From: Acanthornis magna
Taxonomy: Eukaryota > Chordata > Aves > Passeriformes > Acanthizidae
Length of the DNA stretch: 64,000 bases
Assembly: GCA_036785705.1 (NCBI GenBank)
Contig: JAWUZG010000177.1
Coordinates: forward strand, 806,001 to 870,000
Direction: 5' to 3'
In this document: one piece after another, positions 11,291-23,268 of the stretch
How the letters are laid out: every line of letters starts with the position of its first letter
Position numbering within the stretch: the stretch's first letter is position 1
Position numbers and translations under genes: made by a program
The notes under the pieces: model-generated
What the model saw: only the letters and a program-made list of their open reading frames with translations
The model's database searches: none
What the model was told of the DNA's origin: nothing

Positions 11291-12967
11291 CCATGCTTCT
11301 GTGTGGGAGGACACTGGAAAACTCTCAAGAGTTTCTTCTGGGAAAGCCTCTGTGGTTTGACTGCCTCAGGTCCTTGGGATTCCTTTCCCAGCTCCAGATC
11401 CTTGATCAGCTCTTTGGGATAGTCAGTCTGGGATCGAATTCCAGCCACGACTGCTCTGTTCCAGCCCATGGCTCTTTATTTTCCAAGGGAATCGGAGATC
11501 CATTACTTATCCAACTCCCTTTTCTCCCTTTCCTCCATTGAAATGGGACCAAATAAAGGCAAGGAGCAGGAACAAATGAACCAATCTGGTTCACCTGGCA
11601 GGACAGGGACATTGCCACACTGTCACCCCCAAGAAAATCCAGTGACACCAGTCCAGAGGCGATTCCAGGTGCTTCAGGTGTGTGGCAGCCACCTCAGACC
11701 GTGGCATTGGGCTGCTGGAGTGGCTTTAGATGGAACATATTCCGAGCAGGAAGGTCCCGTTCAGGTGAGCCAAGGGCAGCACAGAGTGTGAAGGATTTGC
11801 TTTTCTCTGTCCAGTGGGGAGCTGGGATGGAACAGGAGCTCTTTCCACAGCATTGATGGCTTTTACTGCAGGATTTGTTCTTACCAAGCTTAGTTGATTT
11901 TAAAATGGATTTCTCAGCTGTTGTTGAGATTTTTGTAGGGGCTGTGTGTTTTTGGGAATGGTTCTTCCCTCAGGAGCTGCACACTCCAGCCTGAGGTGCT
12001 GAATTGTCCTCCCCTGGCTCTGTCCTTCAGAGCCTCCAATTCCAAGAGGTCACCTCATGCAAAATCAGCACAAGTTGTGTCAGATATTACTCTCCAATGA
12101 TGTCGCTATTTAATTGGCATTTTGTCACCTGATGTCCTTCACTGTCCTTCAGGACTCTGCTTTCTCATTAGGTTTTTTTTGGGAGGTGTTTTAATGGCTG
12201 TCAATCCTTGTAGTGATGGCCCCAGTGCTGGTGAGGATGAAATAACCTCCAGGAGCTGTGTGATCTTGGGAATCAAAGGAGAGGGGATGGAATTCCATAT
12301 TCCTGAATGCTCCTGGGAATTGATTTGAGCTAATCCATTGGGAATGATGGGGGATGAGGAAAACCCATTGGTTACAGAATTACTCCAAGCTGCCTAGCAG
12401 AGATTGTAAAGTTTTCCTGTCCCTGTACGAGTCCTCTGAAATGTTGGATGGAGTTTCTGGCTGTTTATATTGGGGAAAAAGGACTATTTCATGCTGGAAT
12501 TGGATTCCATTGCCTACAAAAGGTGTCAGGCACCTTGAAGGGCTGGCTAAGAGCTCCAGACTGAAACCTGGAGTTGCCACAGACAGGGGTGAAGTGGCCA
12601 AAAGGAAATTTAATCTGGAAATTGGGAAAAAAAATGTTTCTAACAAGTAGAGAAGTGAGGTCTGAAGAGTCAAGGCAAGAAAGTGGTTTGAGGTTGAGGT
12701 GGGAGTGATGGGGAGATGTGGGAGATTGTGTGCAGGAGCTGAAGGGTGAATTCATGACCCTGGCAGCCCTTTCAAGCTTTTTGTCCTCACCTGACATCCT
12801 TTAGGTTTTATTTTGGATGGAAATGGGGGGATTTCAAAGCAGCTACAGGGAAAACTTGCTGGAATCGTTTGGAGTTTCCTGTTGTTGGTTAGAGCTGCAA
12901 AGGGAAGAGATGGATTTATTTTAGCAAACTGCTGCCTCTCGGTTTCTCACGGAAACCAAACATTTTT
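11291..12967. other. Unique sequence, no gene recognised
   Basis: No transposon, exon or RNA gene is recognised. Short open frames occur on both strands without domain-like content. Confidence 0.55.
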
Positions 12968-12968
12968 C

Positions 12969-13075
12969 ACAGAATCCCAGAATGGTTTGGGTTGGAAGGG
13001 ACCCTAAAGCTCATCCCATAGTGGGACACCTTCCATTGTCCCAGGGTGCTCCAAGCCCTGTTCAGCCTGGCCCAG
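12969..13075 (-). mobile_element. CR1 LINE 3' end
   Basis: Antisense CR1: AGAATCCCAGAATGG, TTTGGGTTGGAAGGGACC, then CTGTTCAGCCTGGCCC, where it is truncated after about 105 bp. Confidence 0.85.
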
Positions 13076-14509
13076 GTACTTTTTGTTGGTACTGAAGCAT
13101 TTTTGAAACCTAAAAAAAAATGTTGAAATCCTAAAAGACTTTGCGGTTGCTGCTGTCTCCTAGGTTTGTGAAAAACATCAGGTGTTCACAGTTGGAATTA
13201 GCATGGAAACAGAAGCTGGATCATATCAAAATAATGATAAATAAAATTCCTCCCGAAATGCCAAAGTCAAGGGAGGCAAATGACTTTGAAATAGTCCATA
13301 ATTACTGAACCAGGGACTGAGATTTGCCTTTTGTGTCAAGAGCCCGAGTTAGTCTAGAAGAAAAAAATCAGCCAAGAGAACCAGAATGACATAAATAATG
13401 AAAGAGCTAAAATTGCCTCAGTTTTGTAATGTAGATGAAGGCAAGGTGTCATGACAGGAACACATTTACATATTAGAATTATTTAATTATCGGATCTTGT
13501 CCTCTAAAGAAGCAAAACGATCATGAATATTCATGGCTTCAATTAAAATATTAATGGCAGGCTGAGGCTTTGGTTTTCAGGTCTCCAAACAGCCGTAAAC
13601 AGATTTATTTAAATGCAACGAGGAGTGGAGGTCAAAAAGGAGCTGCGTTTTCAGGGCTGGGTGCAGAAGCTCCTGTTCTCCTTGAAGGCAGCGCTTGATT
13701 TGCTCCACATTTGCTTTGGTTTTGGAGAGGAATTTTGTGGATTCCTCTGCTCTGCCCCCACATCTGGAAGAATCTTCAGCTGTACCTATTTCACTTCTTC
13801 GGTGCCATGACCGTGAGCATGTTTGGTGTCATCCCAGGAATGAATGAAACCATCCTGCTGCCTTTCAATTAAGGAGGTTGAAGGTTTCATCAATAATTAA
13901 ATGTACCCAGTCGCAGGCAGAAAGTATTTCCAGTGTGTAAATCGTTTTAAAGAAGAGAATTGAGATCTTGAGGTGGTAAAACCTAATGAGGGAATGCTCC
14001 AAAAGAATTCTACTCACTCTTAAATCTGATTTTGCTAATAAAAAGCGATTCCTTAAGAGAAACCAGTCAGAAGAGATGCAGCACTTTTGGATTTATCTGC
14101 AGGGAGGAGGAGACGCATTTCATTTTTACAACAAAAATAATTGTCCATTTTTCCATCTCTTGTCTGTTGCTTTTTTCCATTCCTTGGCTGTTAAATGGAC
14201 ACTGACAAAGCTGCTGGAATCAAAAATCTCTCGGAATTTGGCTGAGTTTGCCAGCACTGCCAGGCAGAAGGTGAGGAAGGAGGAAGGATCCTGTGGCTAA
14301 CACGAGGAGGTCATGGATGAAGGAGTTGAGCTCCAAAAGCTTCACAGTCCCACTTCTGTACAGACCCTATTTCCTATTTAATGCACAACTTTTAGGGTTC
14401 TGTCTGAAAAGGATATTCCTGGTTTTGTTAAAATCCCTTTTCTCCAAGGTTTACATGGAAAACAGAGCCAGGTCTTTGTGGATCCGTGTAAATGATGGTG
14501 TCTGCTCCA
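13076..14509. other. Unique sequence, conserved-element-like in part
   Basis: About 13180-13560 is AT-rich, has almost no CpG and is full of ATTA/TTAAT words (for example TGAATATTCATGG), the look of a vertebrate conserved non-coding element. No exon or repeat is recognised. Confidence 0.4.
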
Positions 14510-15085
14510 CCAGGGCTTGGAACGAGATGGTCCTTAAGGTCCTTTCCACCCCAAACCAGTCTGGGAATCTGTGAGGGCTGAGATCTTTGGAATTGTTTCC
14601 ATTTTGAGCCAACCCAAACCAGTCTGGGAATCTGTGAGAATGAGAATGAATGAGAATGAATGAGAGCTGAGATCTTTGGAAGTATTTCCATTTTGAGCCA
14701 TTCTGCATCTTTTGGTCCTTTCCAACCCAAACCCAAACCAGTCTGGGAATCCGTGAGAGCTGAGATCTTTGGAATTGTTTCCATTTTGAGCCATTTTGCA
14801 TCTTTTGGTTCTTTCCAACCCAAACCAGTCTGGGAATCTGTGAGAGCTGAGATCTTTGGAATTGTTTCCATTTTGAGCCATTCTGCATCTTTTGGTCCTT
14901 TCCAACCCAAACCCAAACCAGTCTGTGAATCAGTGAGGGCTGAGATATTTGGAATTGTTTCCATTTTGAGCCATTTTGCAGCTTTTGGTCCTTTCCAACC
15001 CAAACCCAAACCAGTCTGGGAATCCTTGAGAGCTGAGATCTTTGGAATTGTTTCCATTTTGAGGCATTTTGCAGCTTTTGGTGAC
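14510..15085 (+). repeat. About 90-bp tandem array (6 copies) derived from a CR1 3' end
   Basis: The step GATCTTTGG (or GATATTTGG) occurs at 14582, 14671, 14763, 14851, 14943 and 15038, so units are 88-95 bp. Each unit holds the CR1 3' end 'GGTCCTTTCCAACCCAAACC' plus CAGTCTGGGAATCTGTGAG and a non-CR1 half, AATTGTTTCCATTTTGAGCC. Length varies by an optional CAAACC step; the second unit also has three GAATGA steps. Long open frames on both strands (up to 219 codons) arise from repetition. Confidence 0.9.
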
Positions 15086-16269
15086 AAGACTCAGAGGGTT
15101 TTGCTCACAAAGAGTTAAATGCAGCTGCTGCCAGCCAGGGCATGAATTCTGCATAGACAACCCTGCATTTGTTTTGAACTTTAAAAAAAACAACACTCTG
15201 ATTACTTGGAGCAGCTTTTCCCTGAGGAAAGACTGTGGAGTGGTAATTTCGTTACAAAATACAGTGCTCGGAGATGAGCTGGAGTTGGAATTTAGGTTTT
15301 TTTTTCCCCCACCCTAAGGGATTTGACATTTCTATTTCTTGACATTTCTCTCATTGTTAGACCTGTTTCTTCATGCTGCTTTTTTTTTTTCCCCTCCCCT
15401 GGTGCAACTGGAGCTCTCCTTGAAGCTTGGAGTGTCTCTTTTCTTGGAGGTAAAACTGGTAATAGTTTGAATTAGTTCAACAAGCAGATGGTTGGGAAAG
15501 GAGCCTGTGTGGAAGTGTGGAGCACTGGGACATGTGATCTATTGCCAAAAAAAAAAAAATTGAAGCACAAGTCCCTTGAACAGGGATATGTCTCAAACCG
15601 TCATTAGGGAAGGATATTATGTGCTAAAAAGAGATGTAAAAATAGGAATGGGCTGCTCAGAGCTGTGGCTGGAGGTGTGTTAAGTGTGTCAAAAGCAGCA
15701 CCTGAGGCAGGTTTGCTCCTGGAGCCCATTATTTTAGGAACAATGGGTGTTGGACAATGGATTTTTTGGATTTCTGCTGCTTCCCTTCCCTGCAGTCTCT
15801 GAGTTAAATGGTGGTAGCATTTACCTAACAAATCTTACAAGGTTTGTCCTCCATTCCCAGGGGAACCCAGGGGGTGTTCTCCGCCCTCCATCCCTGGGGA
15901 TTCCATGGGAGAGGTGTCCCGTGGTGCTCTGGGAATGGGAGCTGTGTCCTGGCAGAGTTTCCACCTTTCCTGCTGCTCTCAGCTCCCTGCCAGCAGAATA
16001 TTGGGAATATTGGGGATTTTATCCTCTACAGCCAAAATTCCAGCTGTGATCCCAGTCCAGGAATTCAGCACTGACTGTGGCTCCTGTGCAGAGCAGAGCT
16101 TCACTTTAATGCTCTAAAGCTATTTTATATCAGCCTAAGTCCTCCTCTGACCCCACCTTGGTCACAGCTTTATTTGGATTCCTCCTAATATTTCATGTGG
16201 ATTTTTTCATGGAAATGGAGAAAGATCTTCACTCCAGCAGCTGGTGGGGGTGAGAGGTTCAGAGGAGGC
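15086..16269. other. Unique sequence, no gene recognised
   Basis: No repeat or exon is recognised. A run of 13 A lies near 15548. Confidence 0.55.
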
Positions 16270-16552
16270 TCCTGGTTCTGGAGCCAGGCTGGGAGAGCTG
16301 GGAATGTTCCCTGGAGAAGGGAAGGACACAGGGAGAGCTGCGAGCCCCTGGCAGGGCCTGAAGGGCTCCAGGAGAGCTGCAGAGGGACTGGGGACAAGGG
16401 CTGCAGGGACAGCACCCAGGGAATGGCTTGGCAGTGCCAGAGGGCAGGGCCAGATGGGATCTTGGGAATTGGGAATTGCTGCCGGGGAGGGTGGGGAGGG
16501 GCTGGGCTGGAATTGCCAGAGCAGCTGTGCCTGCCCCTGGATCCCTGTGTCC
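16270..16552 (+). mobile_element. CR1 LINE fragment (subfamily A), 3' end lost
   Basis: Sense CR1 from CTGGAGCCAGGCTGGGAGAG to GCCCCTGGATCCCTG, nearly identical to the copies at 22.9, 24.4 and 53.1 kb. It stops about 100 bp before the normal 3' end, exactly where a 39-bp tandem array begins. Confidence 0.85.
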
Positions 16553-16573
16553 ATTCCAACTCTGGATATTCTG

Positions 16574-16690
16574 ATTATCAATGATTCTCTGATTCCTGGG
16601 TGCCCATGAATGCTTATCAATGATTCTGCGATTGCTGGATGCCCATGAACGATTATCAATGATTCTCTGGTTCCTGGATGGCCATGAACA
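16574..16690. repeat. 39-bp tandem array, 3 copies
   Basis: TTATCAATGATTCT starts at 16575, 16614 and 16653, a constant 39-bp step. Each unit has GATTCTCTGATTCCTGG-like and TGCCCATGAA words. It replaces the missing CR1 3' end; the TGATTCT words may come from the CR1 tail. Confidence 0.85.
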
Positions 16691-16962
16691 CCTTGCAGGG
16701 GAGTTTGATACAAACCTCAACATTTGGGAAGAGGTGGGAAATCCATCCCTTTTCCTGGGTCACGTTTCTCTGCCATCCCCAGCTGTGAGTGGCCCTTGTG
16801 GGGGAAGAGTGGAGGGGGAAGAGCTCTTGGAATCTTCCCTCCCTCCTTCCCTTCCTCAGATTTGGCATTTTCTGTTTCTGATTTTTCTTGCCGAGCCGAT
16901 GTTTTCGCAGTGAGTTTGTGGCTGTTTGAAGCTGGAGGGTGAAGAGCAGAGCACGGGGGATG
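16691..16962. other. Unique sequence between a tandem array and LTR-A copy 2
   Basis: Nothing recognisable in about 270 bp. Confidence 0.5.
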
Positions 16963-16966
16963 TCTG

Positions 16967-17589
16967 TGGCACCAACACTGTGGGAAAAACAAAAACCCTC
17001 CAACAACATTCTTAGTGTTTGTGAGTCAAGGCATTACTTTATTGTCTGGCCAGGATGTTGTTCTGGCCAGGCTGTGCCACAGAAATCATCTCATCCACAC
17101 ACAGAGAGAATCATTCCGTGACACACCGATTTTACAGGATTTTCCCCCAAATTTTATACAGTCAAACCCACAGAGATGCATTGTTTCAAAGTTCATTGGT
17201 CCAGAGCTGAGCAACCCTCAGTGTTCAGTTTCCCATTGGATCCGAATCCCCTCCCCTCCGATGTTAATTAAATCTTCATTTTTCAATGTTCTCATCAGTC
17301 CTTTCCGGGGAGATGTCTCAGCTGTGTCAGAGGTGCTCTGGGGTGGATGTTTGGAGATGGCCACCGATGTTCCGTTAATGTTCCATTGATGTTTTTTATC
17401 TTTTTGGTATCTTTGGGCTGCTCCACTCTGTCCTGTGCTGAGCCCATCTCCTCAGAGTGATGCTCTATCTCCTAAAGAAACTAAAGAAAATTCCTTTCCC
17501 CAAAGCAAAGTCAAATCAATCCTAACTAGAGAGACAAAAATAAAAAGTTAAAATTATACAAAATTTATAAACTGGTATATTTTCCAACA
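16967..17589 (-). mobile_element. Solo LTR, family LTR-A, copy 2
   Basis: A 623-bp copy with TG...CA ends and a 4-bp target duplication TCTG at 16963-16966 and 17590-17593. TATAAAA (17158-17152) and AATAAA (17043-17038) are in order on the minus strand. The R/U5 end matches copy 1. The U3 end matches copy 4, sharing the AGAGTGATGCTCTATCTCC segment. The middle matches copy 3. Confidence 0.85.
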
Positions 17590-17593
17590 TCTG

Positions 17594-18193
17594 AGCTCCC
17601 TGCTCTGCTCCACTGGGGAATGAATTCCATCTCTCTGTAAAGAGGGATCGTTGGATTTTCAGGTGCAGTTACAACTCAGCTCGGACAGCCTGGAATGTGC
17701 TCCGAGGGGTTGGAATAACTTCGGATTGTGCCTTTTCTCTCCCTCCGTTCCCAGTCCCTGCTTGATGTCAGGCTGACTTTTCTCTTTTGCCATTTCTGGT
17801 TGCTCTGTACCCTTGGGTGCTCCTGGAATTCTGCTCAGATTTGGACAGAAGAGCACAGATTTCCTTTAATTATGAAATTATAATACCAACATTCCAGACT
17901 CTCAGACTTTTCCATCTGCTTTAGTTCCTGCTGTTGGAACTGCTGAATCAGCAGAAACCACACAGGGTTGTTTTTTTTTGTTTGTTTTTTGTTGGTTTTT
18001 TTTTTTTGTTTGTTTGTTTGTTTTTGGTTTTTTTTGTTGTTGTTGTTGTTTTGGGGTTTTTTTCGCCGGTGAAGCTGCAATGCTCAAGTTTTGCTTCTTT
18101 AGCTTTTAACTATTGAAGCTTTTAAGTAAAATTAAAATAAGGAAATTGTTAGTAATCAAATAGGTTTTTTCCACATGTACTTTTTGAGCTTTT
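17594..18193. other. Unique sequence with a T/G-rich run
   Basis: No gene or family is seen. The only feature is a low-complexity T/G tract. Confidence 0.55.
17968..18063. repeat. T-rich low-complexity tract (TTTG/TTG steps)
   Basis: Nearly 100 bases of T runs broken by single G, including GTTTGTTTGTTTG and GTTGTTGTTGTTG parts. Confidence 0.9.
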
Positions 18194-18375
18194 CACAGAT
18201 TGGTTTGGGTTGGAAAAGGACCTTAAAGCCCATCCAGTGCCACCCCTGCCATGGGCAGGGACACCTTCCACTGTCCCAGGCTGCTCCAGGTCTTTTCCTG
18301 CTTTTCCTTGGACACTTCCAGAGATCCAGGGACAGCCACAGCTGCTCTGGGCAGCCTGCTCCCATTTTCTTATCC
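18194..18375 (-). mobile_element. CR1 LINE 3' end
   Basis: Antisense CR1: TTTGGGTTGGAAAAGGACC, GCCATGGGCAGGGACACC, then GGACAGCCACAGCTGCTCTG. About 180 bp, truncated on its 5' side. Confidence 0.8.
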
Positions 18376-19496
18376 TTGATACCTTTGCAGTAGGAGCAAC
18401 AATTAAAAAGGAAAAAAAAATTAATTAATATTTTTCTGTAAAGCAGAGTTCTTGGTTGTTATTTAGGGGAAATGTTAAATTTCCTGGTGATGGAAATGGA
18501 CAGAAATGTATGGAAAGGGCTGGTCAGCTTTCCCCCTGGAGTTTGTGATATTGGAAACATCCTGATCCTGACACGCTGCTGCTATGAAATGGTGTTTTAT
18601 TAACCACCAGCTTATTCCTGTGCCACCAGCGGCTTTGATTAACCCTGAATTAGGGTCATATCCCGCAATAACAGCGTTTCTAAATCCCTGGCTGCGTTTG
18701 AAAGAGTCGTGATTAAAGTTCTGGCTCTTTTCCTGCAATCTCTGGTGTCTCTGAGGGTTGAGTCCCCTCCTCTTTATTGGCATTTGAGTTTGGTTACAAC
18801 CCCTGGGGTTTGATGCCAATATCAGTGACAGTCTCAGGGGGAGCAATTTTGCATGAAAACGCAAGAAAATCAAACCTGTAACAAAATTAACACCGAGCTC
18901 GAGAATTTCCAGGGCCACGGTGGGGGTCGTTTCCTCGAGTCTTAATTCATCTTTGATTGAATCCCAGGCCAAACAAAGCACGGGGGCTGAGGAGGTGGGG
19001 AAAGCCTTCAAAAGGAGATTATGGATGAACAGGTTGAGAGATGCAGCCTGACAGGTCCTCCTCGGAGCCAGCTGAGCGTTCCTGCCCGAGCAGGGAGGAA
19101 TTTGTGCCTTTTGTGCCAATCCCTCGCCGTTCCCCTGGGGAAGAGCTGTGTGATTAGTGGGGATCATTGTGCATATTGCTGGAAAATGAATTTGTTCACA
19201 CCGGGGCAGGCGCAGATGAGGAGTCAGGACAATCTTTTGTTCTTAGAAATTCACGGAGGCATCCTGGGGTTGAACCACCAAGGAGGATTTATCCTGCCTT
19301 GTTTTACGTGCCAGCTTGGGGATGTTCTCAAGATTTGTCAAAAGATTGGTGAATTTATCTTCATTAGAACCGACTCCTTCATTAATACATGGAAAACAAG
19401 CCCATGGCAGCTTTCCTCGTGGACGTTGGATCCCAGCTCAAAATCTCTGTTTCCATCCCATGGGCTCATGGTAAAATCTGAAATTATTTTGGAACT
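18376..19496. other. Unique sequence with a 230-codon open frame on the minus strand
   Basis: The minus strand is open from 19167 to 18475. The frame has no recognised domain and no homologous-looking repeat. Moderate GC content makes a chance open frame of this size plausible. No gene is called. Confidence 0.4.
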
Positions 19497-19556
19497 CTTG
19501 GTTGGACTCGGTGATCTTAGAGGTCTTTTCCAACCTTAGTTATTCTGTAATTCCAT
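19497..19556 (+). mobile_element. CR1 LINE 3' end fragment
   Basis: Shows GGTTGGACTCGGTGATCTTA, GGTCTTTTCCAACCTTAG and a TATTCTGTAATTCC tail, an older CR1 3' end. Confidence 0.7.
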
Positions 19557-19596
19557 GTCTGCTTCTTCTAGAAGAGTGCAAAATGTTTTATTTGTC

Positions 19597-19853
19597 ACTT
19601 GGACAAGGCCTGGAGGGACAGGAGCCAGGGAATGGCTACCCAGTGCCAGAGGGCAGGGCCAGATGGGATCTTGGGAAGGAATTCCTGGCTGGGATGGAAT
19701 TCCCAGAAAAATTATGGATGTCCCTGGATCCCTGGAGTGACCAAGGCCAGGCTTGGAGCAGCCTGGGACAATGAGAGGTGTCCCTGCCCACTGGAACTGG
19801 AAAAGCTTTAAGTTCCCTTCCCACCCAAATCATTTTGTCCTTCTGTAATTCCA
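19597..19853 (+). mobile_element. CR1 LINE 3' fragment (subfamily B)
   Basis: Sense CR1 with GGAATTCCTGGCTGGGATGG in place of the G-rich stretch of subfamily A. The same variant appears in the copies at 21.1 and 60.3 kb. It ends in CCCACCCAAATCATTTTGTCC. Confidence 0.8.
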
Positions 19854-21074
19854 GCCAATTCCTTTGTCTAAAATGGCCTAGACCTTCTAAATAGTAAAAA
19901 AAAAGAAACATGGGAATTTTAGAGTTACACAGTTTTTAAGAAAATAACCCAGCAAATGACACTATGTCAGGAAATATCTTACTTTATTTCACTCGCTTTT
20001 TGTTAGCTCACCATGGGGTTTTTTTTTCCCCTTTCTGACATTAAAACTGAATAGAAAACATGTCAGGGATATAAAAAATTCAGGTAGGAGCCATTTGCTG
20101 CTACAGGAGATAAGATAAAGCAAGCAGGAGCAGAGAAGAGTGGAGAAGTGAATGCAGGGTGTGAGTAATCACAGCTCATTAGCTCCAGCAGCTTCTCCAG
20201 CTCGGGATAAGGAATTCTGCTGCAGCCACGCTTTGGAAGAGCTCCTAGAGCATTTTAGGCAAACCAACAAAATCCTAAATATGCAAGTTGACAAATACAT
20301 TAATCAAAGTGCCTGCTGCTCAGTCGTGTGGCCTGAGGGGAGAGAAGGGAAAAAAAAAACCCAAGAAAAAAAGGAGAAATATGCATTTTAAACAATTTCT
20401 GTAGCTGTAAGGAGACTTTACATATGTGGCTGACACGGTGATCAAATGATAAAGGAGCCTCAAATTGAACCCCAACCTTTTGTGCAGGCTGTGAAAGCCG
20501 AGGCACGGCGCAGTTTTTCAAGGCAGATGGAGTGTGAGCAACTAATAAATCAGGTTTTGAAACATTAAAGAGCAACTTATTTAAATGCATATGGTGTTGG
20601 AGCTCAGACAAGGCGGGATAGGGAGCGGGGAGGGATTGGGAACATCAGCACAACAATATCAGAGCACGGCTCCGTGGTGCATCCAAATCAGGCACCGAGT
20701 CCTGGGGTGTGCCACGGCAAGATGTTGGAGAAGCTGGAATTTTGGTCAGTTTTGACCATCGTTGGTCAGTTTGGGACATTCTGTGTTCAATGGAAAGGTG
20801 AAGTCAAAGCGTCAATTTGAAATGCGGTGAATGAAACGTTGGCTCCTTTTTTCCAACATTTCTCAAAACAGCTTTGCCGGGGGAAAATTGGAGGCACAGG
20901 TTCAATTCCCCTTTTGGGAAACTGAAATGCAGAAAGCTGATCAAGGTCAGAGAGGCCACATCAGTCCCGGGGCTTGAATCAAGATCTGCCTCTCCTGCTT
21001 TTGGAAATCATTTTTCCCTCAGGTTTGAAGGAGAGTGTGATTTACAAACCTGAACACAACCTCCTGCTCTGCTC
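19854..21074. other. Unique sequence, no gene recognised
   Basis: No transposon or exon is recognised. Short A-rich runs lie near 20350-20370. Confidence 0.55.
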
Positions 21075-21455
21075 AGAATCCCAGAGGGGTTTGGGTGGGA
21101 GGGACCTCAGAGTGCATCCAGTGCCACCCCAGCCATGGCAGGGACACCTGCCACTGTCCCAGGCTGCTCCAAGCCCTGTCCAGCCTGGCCTGGGACACTG
21201 CAGGGATCCAGGGGAATCTGGGAATTCCATCCCAGCCAGGAATTCCTCCCCAAGATCCCATCCAAATCTCCCTTTTTCCATTCTGAAGCCATTCCCTGGC
21301 TCCTGTCCCTGCAGCCCTTGTCCCCAGTCCCTCTGCAGCTCTCCTGGAGCCCTTCAGGCCCTGCCAGGGGCTCGCAGCTCTCCCTGTGTCCTTCCCTTCT
21401 CCAGGGAACATTCCCAGCTCTCCCAGCCTGGCTCCAGAGCAGCTCCAGCCCTCAG
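21075..21455 (-). mobile_element. CR1 LINE 3' fragment (subfamily B)
   Basis: Antisense copy from AGAATCCCAGAGGGG to about GAGCAGCTCCAGCCC. It carries the subfamily B block CCAGCCAGGAATTCCTCCCC and CCTTTTTCCATTCTGAAGCC. Confidence 0.85.
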
Positions 21456-21744
21456 AACATCTCATCCCAATCCCTTTCCAGTCCTTCTTTCCCAGTTTTA
21501 TACCTGTAAAGGATTTGTGAAGGTCCAGCCATCAGACTTTAGTCGATTTGACCATCCCTTAATTTCTGCCCAACATTTGTGGTGTTTCAGTGAAGGATTT
21601 TAGGTTGGAACCTGCAGCCCATGTTGGGACCATCACCCCAAGCTCTGTTCCGGGGGGTGGCTGGGAGTTTATCCCTGAAGGAAATCCTGAAATGGAATGT
21701 GATGAACTTTACAACCTTCTGGGTGAGCTTAAAGTATTCCCAAA

Positions 21745-21920
21745 GTAACTGAGGAGCTCCAAGGAGTGCTGTGAGTAACTGAGGAGCTCCAAGGAGTGCT
21801 GTGAGTAACTGAGGAACTCCAAGGAGTGCTCTGAGTAACTGAGGAGCTCCAAGGAGTGCTGTGAGTAACTGAGGAGCTCCAAGGAGTGCTGTGAGTAACT
21901 GAGGAGCTCCAAGCAAGGAG
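21745..21920. repeat. 30-bp tandem array, about 6 copies
   Basis: TAACTGAGGAGCTCC recurs every 30 bp, followed by AAGGAGTGCTGTGAG. One unit has GAGGAACTCC and one has GCTCTGAG. The last unit gains AAGC. The 30-bp step keeps reading frames open, so the leucine-rich open frame here is not evidence of a gene. Confidence 0.92.
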
Positions 21921-22567
21921 TGCTGTGGCTTTAGGGTGCTCCTGCCCCTGGCTGGGACAGTTTGGAATCTCCTGGTGACAGGGACTGGGAGCTGGGAACA
22001 GCTCTTGGAGTCACTCCATCATCTCGGAGCTCCCTCCCTGCCCCTGCAGATTCCTCCCCGGGGGTCTGACAGTGCTTTAGGAGTAGTTACCACCTAATTC
22101 CCATCGATTTCTGGTCTTTTGGAGGTCCCTCATCGCTCTGATCTCTGCTGATTTTGGGAGAAGGTGGGTGCCTGTGTGTTTTTAAACACCAGCCCCTTAT
22201 TCCTGATGGTGTGATCTATAAATTCACACTTGTCATGATTAGAAGCAGAGCGGGTGATTACGAGAAGCAAACAAGAAATGCAATCTTTCCTCTGTCACAA
22301 ACCTCTGCTAAATTGCTTCTCCCCTCAAGCAAGGAAGTAATCAAGTATTGGCTGGAGCTTATTCTTGTCTATCTTGATAAGGTGGATTTTTTTATCTGGT
22401 GCATCTCAGCTCATTCCTGCTCCAGAGAGGGAATGGAATCCCCATGCCGGGTCAGAGGGAGGGCACTCCCTGCCACTTTGTGGGTGCAGAGGGCAGAGCA
22501 GCAAACATCATCATTACAGAAGGACAGACAGAAAAATCAGCCAGGAATAATGCACTAAATGCTTCTA
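21921..22567. other. Unique sequence, no gene recognised
   Basis: No repeat family, exon or RNA gene is seen. Confidence 0.55.
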
Positions 22568-22700
22568 GAAGTGTCCAACGCCAGGTTGGAGGAGCTCTGA
22601 GCACCCTGGGATAGTGGAAGGTGTCCCTGCCATGGCAGGGGTGGCACTGGATGGGCTTGGAGGTCCTTTCCAACCCAAACTGGAAAGGGATTGTCATGGG
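22568..22700 (+). mobile_element. CR1 LINE 3' end
   Basis: Sense CR1: GGAGGAGCTCTGAGCACCC, ATAGTGGAAGGTGTCCCTGC and GGTCCTTTCCAACCCAAAC. Confidence 0.8.
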
Positions 22701-22883
22701 ATTCTCTGAAAGCAGTGAAGTTTGAGGATTCAAGACATGCAAAAGAATTGGAGAGATGATAAATTGTGTTTGCTTCCTTATGAAAAAAATTGAAATGTGC
22801 GAGTGCCAATGCAGGGAATTCATTCAACTGCTGTGAATCAGAGCAGTAAAAACAGGACTTGATGTTCATGTCCTGGGGAGTTT

Positions 22884-23268
22884 ATGGAGCCAGGCTGGGA
22901 GAGCTGGGAATGTTCCCCTGGAGAAGGGAAGGACACAGGGAGAGCTGCGAGCCCCTGGCAGGGCCTGAAGGGCTCCAGGAGAGCTGCAGAGGGACTGGGG
23001 ACAAGGGCTGCAGGGACAGCACCCAGGGAATGGCTTGGCAGTGCCAGAGGGCAGGGCCAGATGGGATCTTGGGAATTGGGAATTGCTGCCGGGGAGAGTG
23101 GGGAGGGGCTGGGCTGGAATTGCCAGAGCAGCTGTGGCTGCCCCTGGATCCCTGCAGTGTCCCAGGCCAGGCTGGACAGGGCTTGGAGCAGCCTGGGACA
23201 GTGGCAGGTGTCCCTGCCATGGCTGGGGGGTTGGAACATCCAACCCAAACCGTTCTGAGCTTTCTTTA
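22884..23268 (+). mobile_element. CR1 LINE 3' fragment (subfamily A)
   Basis: Sense copy from GGAGCCAGGCTGGGAGAGC to CCAACCCAAACCGTTCTG. It differs from the copy at 24.3 kb by only a handful of bases over most of its length, which points to recent activity of the subfamily. Confidence 0.9.

Noticed and set aside
14428..15118. Repetitive frames of up to 219 codons on minus and 152 on plus
   Set aside because: They are translations of a CR1-derived tandem array, with no start context or domain.
20880..20930. A tRNA-like GGTTCAATTCC word
   Set aside because: There is no matching acceptor stem, D-loop or anticodon arm around it.
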